DNA of 64,000 nucleotides from Casuarius casuarius (Eukaryota > Chordata > Aves > Casuariiformes > Casuariidae). The stretch lies in the NCBI GenBank assembly GCA_003342895.1, contig PTFA01000365.1, positions 434,001 to 498,000 on the forward strand, written 5' to 3'. The notes below the pieces were generated by a model. The model was not told the origin of the DNA. It was given only the letters and a program-made list of their open reading frames with translations, and ran no database searches. This document shows, in pieces, positions 50,881-62,098 of the stretch; the first letter of the stretch is position 1; each line of letters begins with the position of its first letter. The translations under genes were made by a program, and so were the position numbers.

Positions 50881-50948
50881 ATGGGAGGGTCGCAGTCTCT
50901 GCAGCAGGCACAGACAGGTAGCCTGCACCGGGAACCGTCAGAGGCGAT
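50881..50948 (+). CDS. TACC2: TACC2 alternative first coding exon (short isoform N-terminus)
   Basis: The exon encodes MGGSQSLQQAQTGSLH and then REPSEA, followed by AT of a split Met codon, and ends at the donor GAT|GTAAGTG. From memory, the human short TACC2 isoform begins MGGSQSLQPAPASDLNLEAS and continues EAM before SSDSEEAF, so the match is strong in the first eight residues and the last few. The ATG has an optimal context (A at -3, G at +4). The exon ends in phase 2, as do the long-isoform exons, so both can join the same downstream exon. The Gly at position 2 and Ser at position 6 fit the N-myristoylation pattern. The next exon lies beyond the window's right edge. Confidence 0.85.
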
Positions 50949-52258
50949 GTAAGTGTGCCTTCCCTTTGCTCTCCTCTTTTTGTACTGCTGGGCCTGCAAC
51001 CTTTCTGCACTTAACCTATGCGGTGCGTTAAGGAAGCTGACTTTTGTGTCTGAGGCCTTTGTTTAATGTTAATTGCATTCAGCTGGGGACATAGTTAAGG
51101 TTTTGCTGTATTTTGAGAGTTGCATTTTGTAATACTTTCCTAGCACATAGGCACCTCGTTTGGACTGACCACCTCAATTCATTTGTGTCGAGCAATAGCT
51201 GTGTACCATATGTTTTGTCTTTTCATGTTTTGGGTGCATAATCAGTCAAATGCAATGACCATTTACAGTGAACAAAAAAACAACCCCCACCTCCCTCCCA
51301 AACCCACCACCTCTGTGTTGTCTATTTAAAATGCACAGCATGGAGCTGTATTTCACTGTTTTTTGTTTTTGTGGGGTTTTTTTTTTCCAGATCTTCTCTT
51401 TGCTTTTCTTTATACAAATACTGTTTTTCAGGTCACATCACCCTTGTCAACATCAGCTGCTGTCTTGGTATTATATCCTGTGATGAATTGTAAGAGCAAG
51501 GTGTCCTTAGATCTCTCCTCACTGAAGGCCAACTCTGAAGGGTACATTTGTTTGGGGGAAAAAAAGGAAAAGGCAGACAATTGTTGGTTATTCAGAACAG
51601 TGTATCACCTTTTCAGAAGACTAAACCACATATGTAAAAAATTCACAAATATAAATGTACATATGCAGAAGTAGCAGAGTCATCTCCCATTTGTAAATGA
51701 GATTTTGTCTTTTATTAGTTGAAAATTTGTCGGTTTAGCCAACAGTGTCTCTCTTTTTGCCCCTCCTGTAAACTACTAAGGTAGCATGCTAGAGAGTGGC
51801 CTTTACCTCTTAATATATTTTAGAAGAATTTTCTTGTCTTCTATTGTCTTTTCAGGTACATAGATCATATTTATTTAACATGTCTGAACACTGAGTTAAT
51901 TTCTGATCGTGTATTTTGGCAAGTTTTATGTATGTGTCTGCTAGGGCTAATATATAAACCAGTCTCATGTAGGTCATTTTTAATTTGTTTTAAAATGTAG
52001 TATCTGCTTATTAAAGTAGATCTGATTAGAGTTGAGGTATCATTTGTATATTGCAGAGAAGAAGCACTTCAGAGTCAATGGGGAATGATAGAGTAGCAAG
52101 CGAGGATTTTGCCCTTATAATATGCCTTACAAAACAGCTATATGCTCCCTATTGTCATATTCCCATGTATCTGCAGATAGCTTTGCTTGATACTGCGTTG
52201 CTATGTTTGTAAGTTACAGGCCTAACAGGATTTCTGCATTCTTTGTTCCTTTGGTGTA

Positions 52259-52290
52259 TAGCTTCACCAGTTAATAGCTTCACCAATTAA
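52259..52290 (+). repeat. 16-bp tandem duplication
   Basis: Two adjoining copies of TAGCTTCACCAGTTAA, the second with one change (A for G). A short recent slippage duplication. Confidence 0.85.
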
Positions 52291-53576
52291 TAGTACTAGC
52301 ATTCCTATATGCAGCATCATTTTAATGATACAATGGAATAAACAACTCATTATCTTTAAAGTATGGTAAATTACATTTTCATCTACACAGACTGGTGTCT
52401 ATTTTTAACAGTGATCCAAGGAGTGGGCAATAAAAGGGATGTAGTTAGATCAATGTTCAGTGTTTTTATCCACTATTTTCAGTCTTTTAAGAATTCATTC
52501 TATTGATGAACATGCTGATCAAAATGTATTTTTCTTTTTTTTATTCAGGCATGTGAGTCAATTACATTGTCATCTCTTTCAGTGACTCCTTTTATACAGA
52601 AATATACAGATCTTTTGCAGTTAAAGTTATTGCTGTGGGGCTTCAATATAATCTTTTAAGGGCTAACATGCAACAGATATACTTTTAGCTCAGAAGTCAT
52701 TCAATAACTGTTGATGCTCTTGGGAAGAGTTTGTGGAAGGTATTACTCATCATGTATTAAATAAATCACTTAGAGCATGTACTGTTTTCTTAAGTCCAAC
52801 TACATACTCTTAAAAATATGGTAAGTTTGGAGATGTTTCCTTATCCTTGAGAAAGTATGGGCCTGTTTTCCCCAAACAAGAATTCCATGACAGGATGTAA
52901 TGGTAATCAATTCTGATGTGAAGTTTTGACTTTATACCTTAATTAGAATATAACTTTTACCAAGGCTTTTTTAATAAGGTTTCATTTAACTTTGCACCCA
53001 CAAGCAAATTGCTTGATGGCAATGGTAGTTCAGAGACAAAAAACATCTGGCTGTGTCCCAGGCAAGTCAGGTACCAGTTACGGCTTCCGTGAAGTGATCA
53101 CTCAGCAAGCAGAAGAGACTGGCTGCGTAAATGGAGGTAGCTTTAGTTGGATTTGGCTGCCTGGAGTTCGTCAGATTAAAGGGGTGTAAATCAGAAATCG
53201 TCACTGAAATAGATTTATGCTAGCATCAAAAAACCACAAAGATGAACAAGTTTTTTAAATAGCTGCTGTTTAAAAGTTTCTCTGAAGTCTCCTATGATAG
53301 AAGTCTGCACTAAATACTAAATAGTGAATGTTGTTGAAATAGACAGTATAATTTATGCTGAAAAGGAGCCTCAGTTAAGATTTGAGAGTGTATCCTTGAT
53401 TAAATGTGCTCTGTTTGTGTGTAGATGCAAAGTCCCCTATTTTAATGTAAATTTGTTTCAGTCAGGGATAAAAGTATTTTAAATAAGAGTTTTGACACTG
53501 GCAAGACTGGGTATTCTGTGGTTCATTGTGGCTTGTTAGTAACTCAGTCCCTGGCAGTAGACAATTGACCTTTTAT

Positions 53577-53629
53577 TTAAAAAAAAAAAAAAAGAAAAGA
53601 AAAGAAAAAAAAAAGAAAAAAAGACATTT
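53577..53629 (+). repeat. A-rich (GAAAA)n-like simple repeat
   Basis: A-runs interrupted by single G bases in a roughly five-base rhythm. Intronic low-complexity sequence. Confidence 0.85.
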
Positions 53630-54375
53630 CTGAATGATAGGAAGGGAAAGCCCAAGGGAAGCCCATGACGATAAAAGTTAACTGCAGATGAAAGTGGTGT
53701 GGTTCAGACCTTGCTATGGACATTATAAGCACTCATGTGCTTTGCAAATTGGAGTGGGCACCCTAGTGGTCATGTCCTTGGCCGAATAAAGGGCTTGCTT
53801 CAATCGGATAATGGTAATGGACTCAGTCAAAATAAAAGCAAATGATAGTATGATGGTGTTCAGTGTGTGTGCATTTGTTCAGATGCTTACATCTTTTGCA
53901 CATGTGACTGAATCCTTACCTGTGCACTCATTCCACACTAAGAGATCAGTTTTGTCTTCCTCAGGATATGAACAGTATTCAGCTTGCCAAGTGCTATCAC
54001 TTACACCCCAGTGGTTTTCTTTTTAATAGTAATATATTTCTATCCCTTGGTAATTCTTCATAAGCATTAGAAAACTGGAGTCATTGATAGCTCTTTAAAT
54101 GTTGGTGGCTCTTCTAAAGGGTTCTCATCTCTGAATCATTTTATTTTTTCTCTGATTCAAAACATTCCCTTTTCTTGGGCACTAACTGCACCTTGCTTTT
54201 CTGGAGCACTACAGTCACTCTCCCTGTAGCAACCAGACAGGATTTCCATTCAGTGCCTGTTTCTTGATCAGCTAAAGGGTTGATGATGTGTTATTTCCTC
54301 CCATCAGGAACTCTACATGCCGCTTCTATAATATTTTCATCCCTTGCCAATCCAAGAGGAAAATGACTGAAGACT

Positions 54376-54440
54376 GAGCCAGCTCCCACTGAACTCAGTG
54401 GTGAAATGCCCACTGACTTTAGTGGGAGTTGGATCAGACC
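54376..54440. mobile_element. fossil hairpin repeat
   Basis: Arms at 54379-54401 and 54410-54432 are complementary at 20 of 23 positions around an eight-base loop, with CTCCCACTGAACTCAGTGG pairing with CCACTGACTTTAGTGGGAG. I remember a similar palindromic repeat (CTCCCATTGACTTCAATGGGAG-type) as common in bird, crocodile and turtle genomes, but cannot name its family with certainty. It may be a non-autonomous DNA element. Confidence 0.55.
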
Positions 54441-56454
54441 CCAAGAAAGAAATTGAATGTTACTGTTTGTTGGTGGCAGGCCAAGACGTTGGTGTCCTTG
54501 TAGGCTGTTTTTCAGTATTTCTTTAGCTGCATGTTCTTTTTCTGTTTGTTGGTTACTAAAAAGATTCAGAAGAATTTAAGCTGGGTTCATACAGGCTTGT
54601 GCATAAGAGATGTGAGTAGCTGGTGTGTGTGCCTGTGTATGTAACAACAGTTAGTGTATGCATACAAAACCACAGCCTTTGCTTGCTACTACTTTTTGTA
54701 TTTTTCTGTCTCCAGAATTTAAAAGAATCTACTCTATGTTTCTTAAAAGTTTGAAATAAATTAGTCTGGTTAAATATTTGTGCAGTTTTATATGCTCATT
54801 TGTAGGGAAATGATTTTGATGAATAATACATTCAAGAGTGCGAAAAGTACTTACATTGAAAGTATTGAAAATAATTCAGGTGTTTTGAAAGAAGGGAAAT
54901 TCTGTCGCTGCATTAATACTTAGTCTTAGTAATCCCTTCTTGATAGACAGTCTTGAGAGCTCCGCATATGTTAGACTTCTGCTTAGGTTTTCTTTTCTTG
55001 TTCTTGCTTATTGACAATCATCAATAACTGTCCCCATCAATAAGCAGAGCACACTTTATCTTCCAGATCTTTCTACTAAGTAGGGTCAATTGCTGGAAGA
55101 CATGGGGGTGGTTTACTTAAAAGAAAATGGACCAGCAGTAACAGGCAAATTCTTCTGTCAAGCTTTCCTGTCTTTTATACCAGCCTCCTTTATTTGAACC
55201 TAAAGGATCTCATCTCTGAAGTCAATAGCAGTGCTTCCTTTGATATGAAAGGGTATTACATCAACCACTACATCTGTCACTGGGAGTAGGCAGGTCACAT
55301 TTAGACTTGAGAACAAAATAAAAAGACTCCAGAATCACTCACCCTTCTATTAGCAAGGCATGCCACACATCTGGCAAATACGTGTGTATTTTAAAGCTCT
55401 CTGTACTGAATGATTTGCCCTATGCCATGCATAATGGGGCTGCTGTTGTCTATTATGTGTTATGACATACAGGCAAATTGGAAAATGCTAAGTGATGTGA
55501 GACAGTAAAAACATGAATGAAAAGGCATTCCTGCACTTACATTGTGGCTGTCACTTCCAGCTTTTGCTTTTTGCTTTGCTTGACCCAGCAGTCAAAGTAC
55601 CTGCTTGTTAAATTTAAATCAAAGATGCTTTTCAATACTGTGCATTTCAAGACTTGATAGTCTGGGTGATTTAAACATTTTTCTAACACGATGGTAGTAC
55701 ATGGGAAAAATAGTTCTATTATAAAAAATTTCCTTTGTTTTAAAACCTTGTGCTAATAGAGAGCATTTGTATTTACTAATATCTTATATGTCATTTTCTT
55801 ATTCATTTCTGATACTTTGTACAGATTTAGCTATGTAACAAACCTCTTAGGCAGTTCAGTTAAGCAGACTTTTCAGCAGCAAAAGGCAGTATTTAACTGC
55901 AGCTGGAATTTCAAAGCAATTTACATTTTTTAGGGGGAACTTGGAGTGTCTTTGAAAAAAATTGGGTTCCTCCATTTACTGTCAGAAGTAAACAAAAACT
56001 GACCTTTTTATTATGGAAAAATTTCCAAGGAAAAAAGAGATGTGGCAGACCACAGTCTATGATATTTCAGTTTTTTTCTTTTAAGGCAGAAAGTTCTTTG
56101 ATGATAATACTGAGATAGAAAAATCCCTCCATAGCTCTAGAAACCCAAGTGAAGTTTGCAGTGTAGACTGTCTAAAAGCTTAGCTTTGGTTTTAGGTAAG
56201 TGTAGGTATCTCTGAGACAGACCTCAGGGTAATAGTTTTTCAGAGCAGAGCTTTTTTGTTGTTGCTTCCCCACTGTAATGTTTGTTACAGCTCGCCTCCT
56301 TCAGCTAACAGGTGTGATTAGTGAGGTTAATGAGTGGTTAGGAATCTTCTTGCCTTTGAGAGAAAGAATTGGGGCTGTTGGTTCTGTTGGGACGAAACTT
56401 TGGGAAAAAACGAGGCCTTTCGTTTTGAGTTTCTTTCATTTAAGAAGAACCATT

Positions 56455-56482
56455 TTCTAAGGTTGGGATCCCAACCTTAGAA
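56455..56482. repeat. 28-bp perfect palindrome
   Basis: TTCTAAGGTTGGGA is joined head to head with its exact complement, with no spacer, centred on GGATCC. The match stops exactly at both edges. Confidence 0.95.
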
Positions 56483-59400
56483 TTATGTTCAAATTGTGAG
56501 ATAAAGATTTTCTAAACAAAAGCATGTATCTGTGGTTAAATGTAGAGCAGATTGTATTTGAAATCCAATAGTAGCTAGAATCAAAGAAGCTCCCGCTTTT
56601 GAGTTTTGATTTGCTTCAGCGTAGAAACCTGTGTTTATTGTTCTTAAGTTTATTCCTCTCTTTAAAAATGAATCCAGTGCTGGGATGGGAACACACTTTG
56701 ATTTCTGTAGGAGGAGGGAAGATGAGCGAGGAATTTGAATTCCTGTGTTTAACTTTTAAGCTGCAGGACTGTCTCCTCTTCAAAATCTGGAGCATTGGAA
56801 GAAAAAGTTTGGAGCTGCTGTTTTTCACCTTAGCTGTATTGGTGGGAAGTACATCTAGGGTGCTGCCAGCTGGTGAGGTGCCACTGTAAATCATCTGTGG
56901 CTTTTTCCAGTATGCTACTGTACTGTGTTGTAGGAACCTCTCTCAGCAGGGCTTTCTCACAGCACTTACAGTAAGGGACAGTTTCATTGTGTCGAGAGAC
57001 CTGAAGCAGCATATAATGTGTAAACAGGAGAGGTAAAACTGTGGCTCTGCTGAAGTCAGTGAGAAATCTCGCAGAGAGCTACACAGGGCCAGAGTGTCAG
57101 CAGAAGTGTGTCCCCCGCCCCCGAAGTCAGGAGCTGAAATAACCAAGGGAAGCTGATGCCTGATGAAGTTTTTTTGTCCCCTCCCTGTTAAGAGGTTCAG
57201 CCTGTTTCTGTCCTTTGCTCCTCTTGCTTCCTGGCTGTGTTTGTAGGCGTGCAGCTGTTTCACATTTCGAAGTAAAAGACTAAAGGTTAGTGAGGATCTG
57301 TGCAAAGTTCTGCACAGCCTCAGAGAGCTGTGCAGGGGTAAAGGAGGCAGGATAGGGGGAAGGTTGGTGCAGAGGAGCTCTTCTTCCCTCTCCTGTTTTG
57401 TTAAATGGACTCCCCCCCACACCTTCCATTTCACCCTTCTCTCCTTTGTGAAAGGAACAACAACAAAGGAAAAACAGTCCGATTTTTCACATATCACTAT
57501 TTTCATGAACCTCCAGGCCTCTCAAAATCAGCTGGTTTCTCAGTGACTTCTACATGTGTCTTCTATCTTTGCACTTCACAGTTGCTGTGGAAATGTGGCT
57601 GTGGAAGGCTAATTCCAAAGGTAATTCCAATAAGCAAAGCAATTGCAAATGTGTGGCTCTGGCTCCCAATGAATTATTGATTATTTTCCCTTGAGGCCTG
57701 TGCATGATGCTGTATAGCTGTGATCCCAGGCACCTGGCTTCCTTTCTAAGGGCATAGTTAGCAAGCTGTTGTTTCCTGGATTAAAACTTTAGAGCTTAGT
57801 ACTAAAGGTAAAGGAAAGGTATCTGTCATGAGTAAGAAATACTTAAACATCAGCTACTGATTCAAATACCTATCCCTAACCTAACAGTGTTGTGAACCAC
57901 AGAATAAAGTGCAGCACTGACTGGGATTCTTATGTGTTAACTGATTGTAACTATTTTCGTGGCAAGTATTTTCTGGCTTGAATATTGGGGTATCCTGTGT
58001 GTTGACTGTTTCTTCTTGTCTCTTAAGAGATTTGTGTATTTGACTATTTAGCAGCCGCTGGTTATTTAGTGACACGTTAGTATATTTGTTGTCGTGATGT
58101 CTAAAGATAAGTGTCTTTAAATGATATTTTCCTCTTACTCCAGTGAGAATAAATCATCTTCCTGAAAAGAGCACAGAGATTAAAAAAACGTACAAATCCT
58201 TCAATTGAGTCCTGTGTCTGTAACATAGATGTTTTCATTATTCAGACTGAAGCCAGTAAAGGGAAAAGCAGGCTGGTCAGAAAGAATGGAGATTAATTTC
58301 ATCATTCATTGGTATCAGTAGTGTTGAAAAACAAACCCTATTAGATCTCAGAAAAAGTGTTAAAAAGGAGAATTTTAATGTGAATTTAATGCAATAGAGG
58401 GAACTTGGTGCTAATCAGTTAGAAAAATGGGTTAAGTAGTTTGAAGAGCTGCCGTAAGTATTCAGTGCTGCAGCCTTCAAATTTTTTTTCTTCAGATGTG
58501 GCTTCCCACAGCTTGAGATATTTCTTTCTTGTTGCTGTGTGAAAGCAGGAAATGGCTTTTGTTGGGGGGAGTGTGAATTTGGCTTCTGCACAAAATGCTC
58601 TCAAAATCGCTGAATAAACAAGCAGAAAAAGCTGGAAAAAGAATTCCTTCTCCCCGTCTCAGTTATGATAAGGAGATTACTTGTAATAGGTTAAAAAATA
58701 AAAATCAGTGTTATTTTTAAGTTGATTATGCCCTCTTAGTTCTCCTCTGCTGCAGTTTCTGTAAATGTAACCATCCTGTGAGGAAAAATTGCCCTTTTTA
58801 TAGTGTGTGTTTAACATTTAAGGAATTCGTAGGTTTTCTTTTGTAATTTGTTCTAGAAAGCTGACCTGTGTGGTTTGGATAACACACAAAGTATTTCCCG
58901 TTGCTAAAGTCCTACGTAATAATTTGAAAATATAAGCCAAGGCATTTTATTTGTTATCTCACCTATGTAAAACCAAAAATCCAGATTCTTGCATCTCAGT
59001 CAGACACTAAGTTGTCCAAGTTGCAAGTTGCATGCTATGAGAGGCGCAGTGAAGCCCCTCAGTAGTTACACCAGCACCCGTATATAATTGAGCCATACTT
59101 GCTCACTCGCACCAAATTTACACTCGCGTAAGTCATTAACAGTCCAGCTGAACTGTCTGACTTGCACTGGGGCAACAGAGGGCATTTCGCTATTGGGCTC
59201 ACAGCAAGGAGGAGAAGCAGAAAGCTGCACAAAGCAGGAAAATAACGCTAGCTGCTTCTGAGCGTAATGCAGGATGATCCTCCTCCCTTGTGTCCTTAAG
59301 CTAAACCTTGTGCTTCTCATGACGCATCATTTATGGGCTGGGAAGCATCACCTTTGATGTAATATTGATTGTTTTTCTGTGGAGCCATGTTTTCCCTAGG

Positions 59401-61944
59401 ATTTGTAGGAATATTTATGCTGAAATAATCTTGAAATCCTTCTCTGGAGAGTAGTGCCTGCCCTGCTGTCTGAACACATCTGCATTAATATGAATTCTTG
59501 TATAATTGCATTGCACTAATGTAGGTCTCTGTCATTTCAGTGGAATGGGATTTATTTGATAAAACCGGTATTTTTAAGTGAAAACTGCAAAGTATACTTC
59601 TCTGTTGCTTTGTAGCTCAAGCCATAAAATGGTCACATGGCATTTATCCACTTCTTATGTTGGGCAGAATACCTCTGTTGAGGAAGAAAATGCAGCTGAT
59701 TTTAAGGAATATTAGTTTTGCTTTGCAAAAGCCCATGATGGCAAAACATAATTTCCATCTAAACCTCCCAACTTTGATTATGGTATATTCTTCTTGTAAA
59801 AAGAAGAAAAACCTTTTCTAATTGCTAGCTGTTTTGCTGTTCTACATTATTTGTATTGGGATTTTAATGTATCAGAAAGATAGCAAGATAAGAATGAAGA
59901 TATCTAGGAAACTGGCTTCATCCCAGGTGGAGGATGTCTTCTGTAAAGTTATGTTAAATTGCCTTGATTCAAGAAGCCGAAGTTGTACCTATTTTTCCAC
60001 CAAGCCACATCTAGTTTTAAAATAAATACAAGGAGAGATCTACAGGGCAGCAATTATGAGTGTTATATGAGAGTAGGAAGATCCCTCAGCACTGTAGTCT
60101 AAAGTGAAATAATCCTATGATGAGGAAAAATATTTTTTTGTTTTGATAATCAGGCTTTGCAAGGCAGAAATTATAAAATATACCACCAATTTTGCAAGGC
60201 AGGTGAGTAGTCCAAGGCTTAAGCGCCTTTTCTGGTACGTATGCGTACATATTCTGTACCTATGCCATGCGTATCATATAGCAGATGAAAGAATTCTCCT
60301 GGGAGTGATATACTTGCTTAATATAGATTCAACTGTAGAAAGCTGTGAATTCCCATTTATTTCTGTTATAGTCTGGGACATTTTGAATTTCCTTGGAGCA
60401 GACCCTCAGAATCCATCAGAGGAAAATACACTTTACATTTGCTATGGCTACCTTGTGGATACCAAACATTATTTTATTTGCATGAATCGCACGTAAGGCT
60501 TGATTCTCATCTTGTGTGTGCAAATCAGCAATAATGATGATGAGGCAAGAGAATTACACCGCTGTGAGCAGGATTTGAGATGAAGACAAGGTTGATGATC
60601 TGACTGTGTTTCCTCCTCAGCATCTTCTTGCGACTGGTTTTGCAGTTTGTCTCTTCGCAGTATAGGCTTGTTGTGAATTAATTTAATCATAGGATAGAAG
60701 ATCTTATCACTGAATAACCTTACGACAGCATGAGAGAAGTCCATTAATAGTTAATGGTCAGAAATGTGTCCCTAAAGGAAATGTCTTGTAAATAGAGTCC
60801 AGTGACATGGAAGTGACATGTTTGACCCCCCCCGGCTCAATATAATAGTGAAGTCCGGCACTGAGAACATTCCCCATGGGGAGAAAGAGAAGGGAGCAAG
60901 GCAGATGGTTTTAAATGGTCCCTGATAAGTTACTGATCCTTTAGCTTTGATAGGCTAGGCTGAGGTTAATGGATTTGCTCGTCGCTGTGCAAAAAGTTTT
61001 CAGAACCATCTGTACTATTGAACTGTTTTTGAGAAGTTTTATCATTTTAATGGTGTATTTTATTGGAGAGAAGGGAATTACTGCTTGTGTGAGAGGTATG
61101 CCTAACACTATTTGCTGTATTCATCTGTGTTGTTTTTTTCATACCATGCATGTAAAAAATCCTTCTATACTAGGCTTGATAGGTTGATTAATTCAGATAC
61201 CAAAGATTAATATCTAATATATAAAATAACCAGGTGAATCTGTCATTGTATCCATCATGTTTTCTACAGCTTGCTGAACAAATTTAATATTAAAATTTTA
61301 ATTGTTCAGTATTGTTGGATATTCAAAACATGTAGGCAAACAATGACAATCATAATATTAAAAGAAGCTAATTGAGGAATGTCATGTTAGCTTGGAGTTA
61401 CTGAGGAGGAAAATACTGTACAAAAATATTTATACAAAAAAGTTAACATATCTTTGATATTACCCTAACCTGGTGCTGGGGAAAAATAACCTTTTGTTTC
61501 AACTATAGAATATTCTTGGCCTGGTGAGTAGGCTGGGGGGGTGCACAGTTCAGCTAGGCTAGGCTAATGGCTGCTTGCCTAATTTGGTGACTTAATCTCC
61601 AGGAAATGAATTACAATTTGGGCTCTCTTGGTGATTTTGAATTTTGATCCAGAGCTGTATTTGTAAGAGTGTTTAAAAAAAAGAAGAAAAAAACAACTCT
61701 GTATTTCAGGGTTCTGTAACTGCAAAATGAGTGATGCCACAAGATGAATTTTAGGAGATCATCCATTATTGTACTTTGTAGAAATAGAAGAGTAAAAACC
61801 CAAATGTAGTATATACCACTACAGCAGCTTTAAAGGTTTTTGGTTTTGTTTTTCTCTGGAGTCTGCATAAATTTATAGCATTAGCTGTTTGTGCCATTAA
61901 GAGATTCCCATTAGATAAGGCAAACTTGAGGTGGATGCAGAAAT

Positions 61945-62000
61945 AGAAGCGAATTGACCAAGACCATGCAGCAGTTCAGTGGCGGAGTTGTGAGTATGAT
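61945..62000 (+). repeat. MIR-like SINE fragment
   Basis: GAATTGACCAAGACCATGCAGCAGTTCAGTGGCGGAGTTGTGA corresponds base order by base order to the MIR stretch AAGTGACTTGCCCAAGGTCACGCAGC...GTGGCAGAGC as I remember it. This is the clearest MIR-type fossil in the window. Confidence 0.55.
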
Positions 62001-62077
62001 TGATCTTCACTCTGGAGAGATCTGTCACTGAAACATGCCGTTTCCATGTTGCTGGGTGGTTTTTTTTTTTTTTTTTC

Positions 62078-62098
62078 NNNNNNNNNNNNNNNNNNNNN
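62078..62098. other. assembly gap, 21 N
   Basis: Twenty-one consecutive N bases follow a 16-T homopolymer. The gap size is probably a placeholder, and the T run is the likely cause of the sequencing failure. Confidence 0.95.

Noticed and set aside
55325..55350. AAAAGACTCCAGAATCACTCACC as part of the shared SSDSEEAFETPES exon
   Set aside because: Only a short accidental match in a different frame. The preceding codons do not encode SSDSEEAF and no acceptor precedes it.
56943..57506. 187-codon minus-strand ORF
   Set aside because: Composition looks like translated intron. There is no recognisable domain and no promoter context, and length alone is weak evidence at this window size.
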